Below the pieces are notes generated by a model. It ran no database searches. It was not told the DNA's origin and worked only from the letters and a program-made list of their open reading frames with translations. Shown here piece by piece: positions 53,578 to 63,010 of a stretch of 64,000 nucleotides of DNA. The stretch comes from Paenibacillus alkalitolerans. GTDB lineage: Bacteria > Bacillota > Bacilli > Paenibacillales > YIM-B00363. Position 1 is the stretch's first letter; every line of letters begins with the position of its first letter. The DNA is taken from contig NZ_JAEMXM010000014.1 of the NCBI RefSeq assembly GCF_016482785.1, positions 82,938-146,937 on the forward strand, in the 5' to 3' direction. The position numbers were made by a program, and so were the translations under genes.

Positions 53578-55920
53578 ATGATCAATAAGATCAGGCATAA
53601 GTACAAAGAGAAGGCGACCTTATTCAACATGGCGCTTTCCTATATGCTTATCGGCTCCTTCTTTATCTCCATCTTTGCCGTTGTTTTGGTTTATCGGGTC
53701 ACGGATGAAATAACGTCCGAGGTGAGGGAGAACTCGGAGAAGATGGTCTACCAATCGTATACGACGGCCAATATTGTTCTCTCGAACGCTTACCGGCAAT
53801 TTTACAATGTGTTCAATAAAGACGAATGGATCAGCGAGGCGCTGTATGGAAGTGATCTTGACCGGACCGAAATCGGAAAAATCGGAATGAGGTTGGGTGA
53901 ATTGATAGAAACGAACCCGCTGGTGCATTCCATTTATGTTTACAACTATCAAGACCGAATCGTCATCTCCAATTTGTCAACCGTGAGAACGATTGAGCAA
54001 TTTTATGATGAAGAAATGACTGAAATCATCAAGAACGGCGCGATTGCGGACAAGCAAGGCTACTTCATTCCGCGCAGCGTGAATTTCGAAATACTGGGCA
54101 GGTCTTATAACAGCAACATCATCTCTTTGATATTCTCGGACACCGGTCCGGACAGTTTCTCCCATGGAGTTCTCGCAGTCAATTTCAATCAACGATTGTT
54201 TCAGCAGCTCCTCACCCAGGGCGGCTTCGATTCGTCAAGCAACATTATGATAGTGAATGCTCAAGGAACTGTCATCTCTCATCCCGACCGCGAGTGGATT
54301 AACAGGAATGTAAGCGGTGAGCGGTATATCCGGAATGTGATCGACGCTAAAGCCAAGAAGGGAAACCAAATGGGATTCGTCAACGGATCCAAGGCGATGA
54401 TTACATACGTGAAATCCGACAGCCTCGGGTGGATCTTTATTGTTGTTTCCGATTATCAACAGCTGATCGGCCGGGCGGAATTGTTGAAGCGATTCATTCT
54501 AACGATTACGGCCGTGTTCGCGCTGCTGGCGCTCATTGCCGGAGGGGTGTTTACGAACCGGTTTTATAAGCCGGTACGCCGGCTGCTGTTGAAGGCCGGA
54601 ACGGCGTCGGCTGAAGCTCTCGGGGATAAGGCGTTGAGCGAGTATGAACGGATATACCGCTCCTTCGATACGATGGAAAGCCGGATTGCGCGATTGCAGT
54701 CCGATTTGAAGCAGCATATGCCCGAATCGAAGAAAGCTTATCTGGTATCCTTGATCAACGGGGAACGGAAGCCAAGCATCGTCGATCCGGACAAACCGGG
54801 GAAGCTCGGACTTAGAATCCGGGAAGGAAAACTCGTAGTATGCGTAATCCGGCTGGATCAGTACTCCCGTCTGGTGGAGCAATTCGGCACGAACGACCTG
54901 TCCCTGTTGAAATACGCGATCACCAATATCGCGGAAGAGGTTGCGAGCAGCCGGTTTTCGCCGGAAATCGTAGAGGATGCCGAAGATAATGTAAGCATGA
55001 TCTTCAATATTGCAGATCAATCGCAAGTAAAGATGGGCGAAGCAATAAGCATGGCTGTAGAAATTCAGGGCCATATCCGCAAGTTCTTAAATCTTTCGGT
55101 AACGATCGGAATCGGCGTCGTCGCAGAGCGCTTCGATCAAATCCGGCATGCCTGGAATTCAGCCTCCCAAGCCGCGAATTACCGATTCATATACGGCAAA
55201 GGAAAAGTGTTGGTGTACTCACAAATAAACCATATCGGATTCAAGGCTTACGATTATCCGATCCAGTTGGAGAACAAAATCATGGATTGCCTCAAATCCG
55301 GCGACCTCCGGAAGCTTGGCGATTCCTTCGACGAATTTGCGGCGTATATTCGGGAGATGAACATCGACGAGATTCGCCTCTCGCTTACTCAATTGATGGT
55401 GATGACGCTTCGAACCTCCATCGAGATGGTGGACGATCCCGAAGAGGAATGGATGATGGAGCTGCAAGACGCGCACAGCCGGTTTCGTTGGCATGACACG
55501 ATGGAGGAAATCCGGGAATGGTACATTGGGTTATGCGGACGGATTATGAATATTCGCGACACGAAAGCGGCGAATAAATCGAGTGCACTGATCGAATGTA
55601 TGGCGGCTTTTATCCATGAGCGTTATTCCGATCCCAATCTCTCGATTGCGGAATTGGCGGATGAAATCGGATTGTCGACCAATTATGCGCGCAAAATATT
55701 CAAGGACCGGTTCGGACTATCGATCTCCAATTACATCAATGATATCCGGTTCAAGAAGGCTCGGGAATTATTGATCGAGACGGACCTCCCGGCGAGCAAA
55801 ATCGGGGAAATGATCGGGATGACCAATCCGAGTTATTTTTATGTCGCCTTCAAGAAGCATGCCGGCAAAACTCCCGATCACTTTCGGAGGGATTACGGAA
55901 TGAAGCAGCTGGCGGAATGA
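53578..55920 (+). CDS. Membrane-anchored two-domain AraC-family regulator
   Basis: 780 residues. Membrane segment 1 (~20-42), a Cache-like extracellular sensor (~45-295), segment 2 (~305-325), a middle YesN-like domain (~400-560) and a C-terminal double HTH (~675-775; LSIAELADEIGLSTNYARKI and ASKIGEMIGMTNPSYFYVAF). Same design as the regulator at 30722 but only distantly similar. Directly precedes the island-5 importer, its probable target. Confidence 0.9.
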   Translation: MINKIRHKYKEKATLFNMALSYMLIGSFFISIFAVVLVYRVTDEITSEVRENSEKMVYQSYTTANIVLSNAYRQFYNVFNKDEWISEALYGSDLDRTEIGKIGMRLGELIETNPLVHSIYVYNYQDRIVISNLSTVRTIEQFYDEEMTEIIKNGAIADKQGYFIPRSVNFEILGRSYNSNIISLIFSDTGPDSFSHGVLAVNFNQRLFQQLLTQGGFDSSSNIMIVNAQGTVISHPDREWINRNVSGERYIRNVIDAKAKKGNQMGFVNGSKAMITYVKSDSLGWIFIVVSDYQQLIGRAELLKRFILTITAVFALLALIAGGVFTNRFYKPVRRLLLKAGTASAEALGDKALSEYERIYRSFDTMESRIARLQSDLKQHMPESKKAYLVSLINGERKPSIVDPDKPGKLGLRIREGKLVVCVIRLDQYSRLVEQFGTNDLSLLKYAITNIAEEVASSRFSPEIVEDAEDNVSMIFNIADQSQVKMGEAISMAVEIQGHIRKFLNLSVTIGIGVVAERFDQIRHAWNSASQAANYRFIYGKGKVLVYSQINHIGFKAYDYPIQLENKIMDCLKSGDLRKLGDSFDEFAAYIREMNIDEIRLSLTQLMVMTLRTSIEMVDDPEEEWMMELQDAHSRFRWHDTMEEIREWYIGLCGRIMNIRDTKAANKSSALIECMAAFIHERYSDPNLSIAELADEIGLSTNYARKIFKDRFGLSISNYINDIRFKKARELLIETDLPASKIGEMIGMTNPSYFYVAFKKHAGKTPDHFRRDYGMKQLAE

Positions 55921-55925
55921 AGATA

Positions 55926-55961
55926 AACAACATGCCGGGAACGTCCGGCATGTTGTTTTTG
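55926..55961 (+). terminator. Terminator between the AraC regulator and the island-5 importer
   Basis: AACAACATGCCGG-gaacgt-CCGGCATGTTGTTTTTG: a 13-pair stem and T-run right after the stop codon. Confidence 0.9.
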
Positions 55962-56091
55962 TGTGTATTTCGAATGAATCGTTACATATTGAATGCCGCA
56001 AATCATCACATTTCTAACGGTTCGGTTATTTTTCCGGCTTTTTTATTTTGCGGCGCGGGCCTATCGTTTGAAATACAAGGAGGGATACTTT

Positions 56092-57051
56092 TTGAGAACG
56101 ACGACATCCGTTCGAACCGTGCAGCCGGGCGTGAATAAGCGGCAAGGACTCTTGGCGGAACTGATGAAGAACAAGTACTTATATTTGCTCATATTGCCCG
56201 GATTTATCTTTATCTTTATTTTCGAATATTTGCCCTTGTTTGGGCTGGTGATCGCATTCCAGGATTTTAACGCGGTGAAAGGCATAATGGGCAGTGAATT
56301 CGTCGGATTGAAAAATTTCGAATTTTTTTTCCAATCCAAAGATTGGCTGTGGGTAACGTTCAATACGGTATATTTGAACCTGTTGTTTCTTGCTTTCGGA
56401 ACGATAGCGGCGATCGCGATCGCGGTGATGCTTTCCGAGATCGGGAACAAGTGGTTCAAGAAGACGTCGCAATCGGTTGTCATTTTGCCTCATTTTATAT
56501 CCTGGACGGTCGTTTCGATGTTTACCATGACGCTGTTTTCCAGTGACGGCTTAATCAATGTGATTTTAACCAAACTCGGAGTCGAACCGGTCAGCTTTTA
56601 CAGCAGCCCGGGAATATGGCCGTTATTGCTCGTCTTGCTCACGTTATGGCATGGTGCGGGTTTCTCCTCCATCGTTTATTTGGCGACGATCACCGGAATC
56701 GATCCTTCCATCTATGAATCGGCATCGATCGACGGCGCGTCCCGATGGCAAAAAATATGGCACATCACCTTGCCGTTATTAAAGCCGACGATGATATTGC
56801 TGATCCTTCTGGCGCTCGGGAACATATTTTACGGCAACTTCGGCATGATCTACGCAATAGTCGGATCGAATCCGCTGTTGTATCCGACGACGGATGTCAT
56901 AGATACGTTTGTTTACAGGGCGCTTATGGAGCTTGGGGATATGGGCATGTCGTCCGCGGTCGGCTTCTATCAATCCTTGGTGGGCTTCTTTCTGGTTCTC
57001 ACCGCAAATTACGCGGCGAAAAAGCTGAACTCCGATTCGGCGTTATTTTAG
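56092..57051 (+). CDS. Carbohydrate ABC importer permease, LplB type
   Basis: 319 residues from the TTG at 56092, placed eight bases after AAGGAGGGA; no ATG fits that ribosome-binding site. The frame open upstream would add an unlikely extra hydrophobic segment. Six membrane segments, EAA loop at ~207-226 (IYESASIDGASRWQKIWHIT). Confidence 0.88.
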   Translation: MRTTTSVRTVQPGVNKRQGLLAELMKNKYLYLLILPGFIFIFIFEYLPLFGLVIAFQDFNAVKGIMGSEFVGLKNFEFFFQSKDWLWVTFNTVYLNLLFLAFGTIAAIAIAVMLSEIGNKWFKKTSQSVVILPHFISWTVVSMFTMTLFSSDGLINVILTKLGVEPVSFYSSPGIWPLLLVLLTLWHGAGFSSIVYLATITGIDPSIYESASIDGASRWQKIWHITLPLLKPTMILLILLALGNIFYGNFGMIYAIVGSNPLLYPTTDVIDTFVYRALMELGDMGMSSAVGFYQSLVGFFLVLTANYAAKKLNSDSALF

Positions 57052-57069
57052 AGAGGGGAGGGAGCTGCA

Positions 57070-57951
57070 GTGATTAAGGAGAGTGCCGGCGACCGTCTGC
57101 TGCTGTTGATTTTCTACATTTTCATGGGGGGGTTCGCCCTGTACTGTCTCGTTCCGTTTCTGACGGTGATCTCCAGCTCGATAACGAGCGAAGGTGCTTT
57201 GGTCAAGTATGGATACAGCTTGATACCAAGAGAAATTTCCTTAGATGCGTACAAGCTTCTGCTGAGCGACGACGTCATCTTCAATGCTTATGGGGTCACG
57301 ATATTTGTGACGTGCGTCGGAACAATTCTAGGCATGATCTTGACGTGCGCCATGGCATACGGCATATCGGTCAAGTCTGTGAAATACCGCAATCATGTTG
57401 CGTTCTACGTATTTTTCGCGATGCTGTTCAAGGGAGGACTTGTTCCGACCTATATCCTCATCTCGAAGTATTTGCACATGAAAGACACGATTTGGGTACT
57501 CATTATTCCGGGGCTGCTTAACCCTTGGAATATGTTCCTGCTGCGCAATTTTTTCAATACGATCGATGACGCGCTGGCGGAATCGGCGAAGATCGACGGT
57601 GCGAACGACATCTATATCCTCTTCCGTATCATCCTGCCCGTCTCGCTGCCGGCGATCGCGACGATCAGTTTGTTCTATGCGCTCGCATTTTGGAACGAAT
57701 GGTTTAGAGCGATGTTGTTTATCAGCAATGAAAATTTGCATCCGCTGCAGTATCTCGTCATGAAGGTGGTACGGAATCTGGACTTTGCAAATCAAATTTC
57801 CGATCAGGTGACCATTCCGGGGTATATTATCCCGTCCAATACGACGCGTTTGGCGACAGCGGTAGTGACCATCGGTCCGATTATTTTCCTGTATCCGTTC
57901 CTGCAAAAGTATTTCGTCAAAGGTTTGATGGTGGGCTCTGTGAAAGGCTAA
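57070..57951 (+). CDS. Carbohydrate ABC importer permease, LplC type
   Basis: 293 residues, GTG start behind GAGGGAGCTGCA, 18 bases after the first permease. Six membrane segments, EAA loop at ~168-187 (LAESAKIDGAN...ILPVSLP), ending LMVGSVKG. Confidence 0.9.
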   Translation: MIKESAGDRLLLLIFYIFMGGFALYCLVPFLTVISSSITSEGALVKYGYSLIPREISLDAYKLLLSDDVIFNAYGVTIFVTCVGTILGMILTCAMAYGISVKSVKYRNHVAFYVFFAMLFKGGLVPTYILISKYLHMKDTIWVLIIPGLLNPWNMFLLRNFFNTIDDALAESAKIDGANDIYILFRIILPVSLPAIATISLFYALAFWNEWFRAMLFISNENLHPLQYLVMKVVRNLDFANQISDQVTIPGYIIPSNTTRLATAVVTIGPIIFLYPFLQKYFVKGLMVGSVKG

Positions 57952-58008
57952 ATCCGGCTTTGCCGGTTTATTATACATCTCATTCATGAAAAAGGGAGGA
58001 CTCGACAA

Positions 58009-59631
58009 ATGAGAAATAAGCTGATATCCGTCATACTTGTGTTCATGCTCGCTCTAATCGGCTGCACCAACTCCGGCGGCGGAGCCCCCGCTGCGACAAA
58101 TAACGGAGGTGAAAACGCCGAAGGCGGGGATACCGATGCAAACGAAAGCGAAAATCAGCCGCCGGAGCCTGTCACACTGAAGGTCATGCTGTTCGGCGAC
58201 AAGCCGAGCGATATGGATGCGGTGCTTGAAGAGTTTTACAAGAGGACGAAAGATACATTGAACGTTAAGCTCAATATCGAATGGTCTCCGCTGCCCGATC
58301 ATAGGGATAAGGTCAAGCTGAAGATGACCGCCGGAGAAGATGTCGATCTCGTATTCGATGCGCCATGGGCAAATCTGAGGACGTTAGTGCCGCAAGGAGC
58401 TTATATCCCGCTGGACGAGTATTTCAATAACGATGCATACCCCGGATTGAAGAAAGCGTTTTCCTCGGAGTTTCTGGAAAGCAATAAAATCAACGGAAAG
58501 CTTTATACGGTACCGTTCACCCAATATTTCGGCACTCCCGACGGAGTCTTCATCCGGAAGGATCTTCGCGAGAAATACGGTATGGATCCGATCGACAGCT
58601 ACGAAGAGCTGGAAGCCTATTTCCAGAAAGTGATGGAGCAAGAAGAGAATATGGTTCCGCTGGCTGTCGAAGGCCGCAGGGGCTTCTATCATCTCTTGGA
58701 GCCCGAATTCGAGAAAGGCACTCCTCGTATGATCGTAGGAGCGGCCGGGCACTTCAACGTCATCTTGTCGGATGATTATAAAAAGGTGCTTGGCGCGGTC
58801 ATTCTCGGGGATTCCCAGGATCAATTCGATAAATTGCCGCCTCCCTTCAACAACCCGGATACGCTGTACGGACATTTCTTGAAATATAGCGACTGGAACA
58901 ATTATTTGGAGAAGGATTCCATCAGCCAGAAGGATAAGATCGGTTTGTTCGCTTCGGGAAAAGCCGCCGCAGTAGAAAACGACATCTCCGGATTTAATTC
59001 GATCGGGCCGAAGCTGAAAGCAGGCGTACCGGAAGGGGAGCTGGAGTTCTTCGCTTACCAGAAGTGCTACCGGGAGCTTACTGCCGGTTGCGTTTCTACG
59101 GATTTTGTAGCTGCGAACTCGGTGGCGATCCCCACGACCTCCAAGCACCCGGATCGCGTGATGCAGTTTATCGACTGGATCTTCCAGAGCCAAGAAAACC
59201 ATGATCTGTTCGAACTCGGCATCGAAGGCAAGCATTGGGAAGCGGTGGGCGACAATCAATTCAAGCCGTTGGGCAGCCATGTGTTCCCCGGCTACGAGCT
59301 GACCTGGAACTCGAATTATATCCGGATTAATTCCGAAGTCGATCCGGAGGCGATGAAATATTACGAATACATGGCGCGCGAGGACACTTACTTCAAACGT
59401 CCGCTTGCAGGCTTCAAGATCGATCTGGGGCCGATCAAGAGCGAAGTGGCAAAGGTTCAGCCGAAGTACAACGAATTTTTCCAAATCGCCTCCAACGGTT
59501 TGATCGGGAAAGAGAAGTTTTATCAAGAAGCGCAAAAGGCGAACGACGAATGGGAATCTCTCGGGTTAAACAAAATCCGCGAAGAGGTCATCAGACAGCT
59601 CCAAGCCTACATTGACGCCGGCGGGGAATAA
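58009..59631 (+). CDS. Extracellular sugar-binding lipoprotein, LplA family
   Basis: 540 residues. Lipobox LALIGC with Cys19 and a Gly/Asn/Glu-rich linker to ~50, then the large LplA-type binding domain (YTVPFTQYFGTPDGVFIRKD, FASGKAAAVENDISGFNS). ATG follows AAAGGGAGGACTCGACAA. No glycosidase gene follows within the window, so the ligand of this importer is even less certain than for the other islands. Confidence 0.9.
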   Translation: MRNKLISVILVFMLALIGCTNSGGGAPAATNNGGENAEGGDTDANESENQPPEPVTLKVMLFGDKPSDMDAVLEEFYKRTKDTLNVKLNIEWSPLPDHRDKVKLKMTAGEDVDLVFDAPWANLRTLVPQGAYIPLDEYFNNDAYPGLKKAFSSEFLESNKINGKLYTVPFTQYFGTPDGVFIRKDLREKYGMDPIDSYEELEAYFQKVMEQEENMVPLAVEGRRGFYHLLEPEFEKGTPRMIVGAAGHFNVILSDDYKKVLGAVILGDSQDQFDKLPPPFNNPDTLYGHFLKYSDWNNYLEKDSISQKDKIGLFASGKAAAVENDISGFNSIGPKLKAGVPEGELEFFAYQKCYRELTAGCVSTDFVAANSVAIPTTSKHPDRVMQFIDWIFQSQENHDLFELGIEGKHWEAVGDNQFKPLGSHVFPGYELTWNSNYIRINSEVDPEAMKYYEYMAREDTYFKRPLAGFKIDLGPIKSEVAKVQPKYNEFFQIASNGLIGKEKFYQEAQKANDEWESLGLNKIREEVIRQLQAYIDAGGE

Positions 59632-59645
59632 TCGAATACGCGCAT

Positions 59646-59680
59646 GCAGCCTTGGCTTTTCGGCCAAGGCTGCTATCATT
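59646..59680 (+). terminator. Terminator of island 5
   Basis: GCAGCCTTGGC-ttttcg-GCCAAGGCTGC: an eleven-pair perfect stem with weakly T-rich sequence after it, 15 bases past the stop. Confidence 0.75.
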
Positions 59681-59714
59681 TGTTGCGGATCCTTTTAAAC
59701 ACTTTTGGACTATA

Positions 59715-60190
59715 GGCACCGCAACCGGAGTTTCTCCGGCAAGCAGGCCCTACAAGCCCTGTTTTAGGCACCGCAACCGGAGTTTCTCCGGTTAGCAGGC
59801 CCCACAAGCCTTGTTTTAGGCACCGTAATCGGAGTTTCTCCGGTTAGCTGGCCCCACAAGCCCTGTTTTAGGCACCGCAACCGGAGTTTCTCCGGTTAGC
59901 TGGCCCCACAAGCCCTGTTTTAGGCACCGCAACCGGAGTTTCTCCGGCTAACAGGCCCCACAAGCCTTGTTTAGGCACCGCAACCGGAGTTTCTCCGGCA
60001 AGCAGGCCCCACCAGCCCTGTTTTAGGCACCGCAACCGGAGTTTCTCCGGTTAGCTGGCCCTACAAGCCCTGTTTAGGCACCGCAACCCGAGTTTCTCCG
60101 GCAAGCAGGCCCCCCAAGCCCTGTTTTAGGCACCGCAACCGGAGTTTCTCCGGCAAGCAGGCCCTACAAGCCCTGTTTAGGCACCGCAAC
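59715..60190. repeat. 52-bp minisatellite, nine full units plus a partial tenth
   Basis: Units start at 59715, 59767, 59819, 59871, 59923, 59974, 60026, 60077 and 60129, with a tenth truncated from 60180; period 52, or 51 where one T is lost. Each begins GGCACCGCAA, continues with the hairpin CCGGAG-TTT-CTCCGG, and ends (A)AGCCCTGTTTTA. Differences cluster just after the hairpin (GCAAGCAGG versus GTTAGCTGG versus GCTAACAGG). Two units and the partial tenth carry CCCGA instead of CCGGA and so lose the pair. No gene; it fills most of 59632-60274. Confidence 0.95.
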
Positions 60191-60274
60191 CCGATGATCT
60201 GAGTTTCTACGAATGGTGGCGTCATCGTAGCGTACACATGAAACCCCGTAATCATCATCCTCAAATCAAGTCAA

Positions 60275-61042
60275 CTACTTCGCTTTCCCGGCCTCAATCA
60301 ACATGCCTATCCCGTCCATGATTCGCTCCAGACCGAACATATAGGCGTAATCCGGATTTTGGGCTCCTAGATGGGCTTGGCCAGCCGCTTCTCCTACACG
60401 GGATGCGACGGGAAACCTCGCCGGGTCGATGAGCCGTTGAAGCGTCGGAGCGTGCGACAACCACCACTCGTTTTCGTCCATGCCCGTCTTTTGCTGCGTA
60501 TCTTTTATGTTTACGGCCAGCCGTGCGCAGCTCTCTACATGCATAAGAACGAGGCAGAGGGAGGCATCCATATCGATATCCGTCAGACCGATGCCTTCCA
60601 AAGCGCGCAGCTCCGTATCGTATTTCATCGTCGTATGAGGGCCGAGTACCGGGCGCCCGCCCGTCAAATCGAGAATCCAAGGATGCTTCCGGAATAAGTC
60701 CCAGTTCGTCTTGGCAATGAAATGCAGCGCTTGGCGCCAGTTGTTATTTAGAATTGAAGATATTGCCGCGGCGTCGTAGAGATCCTCGTATGCCGCGTCA
60801 AGCATCAGATCGAGAAGCTCCGCCTTTCCGGGTACGTAAGTATATAAAGACATTGTCCCGACGCCGATCCGGTCCGCGACTTTGCGCATGGACAATTCCT
60901 CGATTCCTTCCGCGCCGGCGATTTCCATGCCTGTCGCGACGATCTTCTTGACGGTCAAGCCCGACCTCCCCGGCACGGTCTGCGAACCCCATAATAAATT
61001 CAAGCTTCGGGCAGGGTCTCTTCCTGCTTTCTTTTGGCTCAT
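60275..61042 (-). CDS. TetR-family regulator with TetR-type C-terminal domain
   Basis: 255 residues from the ATG at 61042, chosen because GGGAG lies nine bases upstream; earlier starts run into the promoter of the exporter operon. DNA-binding domain ~30-90 (MRKVADRIGVGTMSLYTYVP) followed by a TetR_C_1-like ligand domain. The polar N-terminus (MSQKKAGRDPARSLNLLWGS) is typical of this actinobacterial-type group. It probably represses the divergent DrrAB-type exporter through the GTAC operators at 61118-61145. Confidence 0.88.
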   Translation of the reverse strand: MSQKKAGRDPARSLNLLWGSQTVPGRSGLTVKKIVATGMEIAGAEGIEELSMRKVADRIGVGTMSLYTYVPGKAELLDLMLDAAYEDLYDAAAISSILNNNWRQALHFIAKTNWDLFRKHPWILDLTGGRPVLGPHTTMKYDTELRALEGIGLTDIDMDASLCLVLMHVESCARLAVNIKDTQQKTGMDENEWWLSHAPTLQRLIDPARFPVASRVGEAAGQAHLGAQNPDYAYMFGLERIMDGIGMLIEAGKAK

Positions 61043-61090
61043 GTCACGTGTACTCCCATCTAAAGATGAAATCATCTTATCATATTTTTG

Positions 61091-61119
61091 TTGACAAGTA
61101 AGATTATCCATATTATAGT
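61091..61119 (+). promoter_or_regulatory. Sigma-A promoter of the DrrAB-type operon
   Basis: TTGACA at 61091-61096, a 17-base spacer, TATAGT at 61114-61119. The -35 is perfect and the -10 has one mismatch to TATAAT. The operator repeats begin inside the -10 box and cover the expected start site, which fits repression by the divergent TetR protein. Confidence 0.75.
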
Positions 61120-61145
61120 ACAGTGTACGGTACGATGTACAGTAC
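61118..61145. promoter_or_regulatory. Tandem GTAC-N3-GTAC operator, candidate TetR site
   Basis: GTACAGTGTAC and GTACGATGTAC lie one base apart, followed by a further GTAC, giving five GTAC tetramers at 7, 5, 7, 5 spacing. This equals a 12-bp direct repeat of small palindromes, suited to two TetR dimers bound side by side. Confidence 0.6.
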
Positions 61146-61169
61146 AATGCGAATGGATGGTGAGGGCGC

Positions 61170-62147
61170 GTGAATAATAACAAGTTGGACATTGCGGTCT
61201 ACGGATTGACCAAGAATTACAGAGGTTCCTCCAACGGACTCAACGGGTTGAACATGGAGGTGCCGCGGGGAAAGGTGCACGGGCTTCTCGGTCCGAACGG
61301 TGCCGGCAAGACTACGACGGTGAAAATCCTTTCGACGTTGCTTGAAGCGGATGCCGGAGAAGCTTATGTCTCGGGATACAATGTCAGTACGCAAGCGCGC
61401 GAAGTCCGCGAGAGGATAGGCCTTGTCGGGCAGTATGCCGCATTGGACGAGATACTGACTGGGAGACAAAATTTAGTCATGTTCGGACGGCTAAGCCGCT
61501 TATCCCCCAGACAAGCTAGGAAACGCGCTGACGATTTGTTGGAATGGTTTGGATTGGCCGGCTCGGGAAATATGCCTGTTGGCAAATATTCCGGCGGAAT
61601 GCGCCGCAGGCTCGATTTGGCGGCCAGCTTAATCGTTTCTCCTTCCGTGCTGTTCGTCGATGAGCCTACCACCGGCCTCGATCCGTTAGGCAGGAAGGAA
61701 GTGTGGGGGGCGATAAGATCGTTGGCGGATGAAGGCGCGACGGTTCTGCTGACTACCCAATATCTTGAAGAGGCGGATCTGCTCGCAGATCGTATTTCCA
61801 TTCTCAAGGAGGGACGAATCATTGCGGAAGGTACGGCCGATGAACTGAAGTCGGTTTATGGAGGAGACCGGCTGGAAATCACGATGAGCGGCGAGGCGGA
61901 TACTAGAAAGGCTGTCGAGACGATTGCAAAGGTGATTCCGGCAAAGCCATTCGTTGACGAAGCGTCGCACCGGATCCATGTACCTGTAAACAACCGGACG
62001 GAGGCTTTGTTAAAGGCTGCTGCCGCATTGTCGGAGGCTCGTCTTGACCCGGTCGACATTGCCGTTCGGCGTCCGTCTCTGGATGAAGTGTTCATCGATC
62101 TCACCGGCTCGCCGGCAGTTTCAACGCAAAATAAGGGGGCAATTTGA
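61170..62147 (+). CDS. ABC exporter ATP-binding protein, DrrA type
   Basis: 325 residues, GTG start behind GGTGAGGGCGC. Walker A GPNGAGKTTT (~43-52), Q-loop GQYAALDE (~88), signature YSGGMRRRLDLA (~140), Walker B VLFVDEPTTGLDP (~160) and H-loop LLTTQYLEEADLLADR. The DrrA-type C-terminal extension (DUF4162, ~230-320; VRRPSLDEVFIDLTG) marks the antibiotic/daunorubicin-resistance exporter group. Stop and next start are one base apart. This is the only ABC ATPase in the window and is of exporter type, so it does not serve the sugar importers. Confidence 0.92.
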   Translation: MNNNKLDIAVYGLTKNYRGSSNGLNGLNMEVPRGKVHGLLGPNGAGKTTTVKILSTLLEADAGEAYVSGYNVSTQAREVRERIGLVGQYAALDEILTGRQNLVMFGRLSRLSPRQARKRADDLLEWFGLAGSGNMPVGKYSGGMRRRLDLAASLIVSPSVLFVDEPTTGLDPLGRKEVWGAIRSLADEGATVLLTTQYLEEADLLADRISILKEGRIIAEGTADELKSVYGGDRLEITMSGEADTRKAVETIAKVIPAKPFVDEASHRIHVPVNNRTEALLKAAAALSEARLDPVDIAVRRPSLDEVFIDLTGSPAVSTQNKGAI

Positions 62148-62148
62148 T

Positions 62149-62991
62149 ATGAAGGCATCCATACGAAGCTTTGAATCGTTAGCTCCCGCCGACACGCTCG
62201 GGAGAAGGCTCAATTATGCCGTCGGCGATATCGTGACAATAACCGGAAGAGCTTTTCTTCACTGGCGCCGGCAGCCTGGCGTAGTACTCATTGGATGGCT
62301 GTTCCCCGTCATGATCGTTCTCATGTTCGGCTTCTTGTTTGGCGGAGCGATTCGGGTTCCGGTCGGCGGGAATTATTTCGAATTTTTGATGCCGGGAATG
62401 TTCGCCTTGACAATGGTTTTCGGGCTTGAATCAACGATGATCGCCGTGTCGGCCGACGCTTCGAAAGGAGTGACCGACCGGTTTCGCTCGATGCCCATGA
62501 ATGCATCCGCCATTTTGCTGGGACGATGCATTGCGGATACGATCCATTCCATTGTCGGTCTTGGAGTCTTAATCGGCAGCGGACTGCTTCTGGGATGGCG
62601 CTGGCATGACGGACTCGATGCAATGCTGGCTGCGATCGCATTGTTGCTGCTGCTGCGTTTTGCCATGCTGTGGGCAGGCATTTATATGGGGCTTGCCGCG
62701 AAAGGTCCGGAGTCCGTCGCAGCCATTCAAATATTGGTCTGGCCGTTCGGGTTTCTCTCCAGCGTGTTTGTGGAACCGTCCACGATGCCGGTTTGGCTCG
62801 GTACGATCGCGGAATGGAATCCGCTATCCGCAACGGCGGCAGCAACGAGACAATTGTTCATGAACCCGGGGTGGCAAGCGGACAGCTGGGCGGCTCAACA
62901 CGCAATCGAATTTGCCGTTATTTGGCCGGTCCTCATTACGGCTGTCTTCCTTCCTCTGTCCATTGTCCGGTATCGCCGGCTGAAACGATAA
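62149..62991 (+). CDS. ABC exporter permease, DrrB type (ABC-2 family)
   Basis: 280 residues from ATG 62149, behind AAGGGGGCAATTTG. Six membrane segments; the ABC-2 pattern ends with FLSSVFVEPSTMPVWLGTIA and ESAxxN-like EWNPLSATAAATRQLF. Forms the exporter with the preceding ATPase; drugs or a self-made antibiotic are possible substrates. Confidence 0.9.
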   Translation: MKASIRSFESLAPADTLGRRLNYAVGDIVTITGRAFLHWRRQPGVVLIGWLFPVMIVLMFGFLFGGAIRVPVGGNYFEFLMPGMFALTMVFGLESTMIAVSADASKGVTDRFRSMPMNASAILLGRCIADTIHSIVGLGVLIGSGLLLGWRWHDGLDAMLAAIALLLLLRFAMLWAGIYMGLAAKGPESVAAIQILVWPFGFLSSVFVEPSTMPVWLGTIAEWNPLSATAAATRQLFMNPGWQADSWAAQHAIEFAVIWPVLITAVFLPLSIVRYRRLKR

Positions 62992-63010
62992 CAATGCAAG
63001 AGATTATTTT

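Noticed and set aside
59715..60190. CRISPR array
   Set aside because: The whole 52-bp unit is conserved; there are no unique spacers and no cas genes. It is a tandem minisatellite.
60061..60264. Minus-strand gene with repeated CLPEKLRLRCLKQGL-like blocks
   Set aside because: It is a translation of the minisatellite in a frame that happens to lack stops; no ribosome-binding site.
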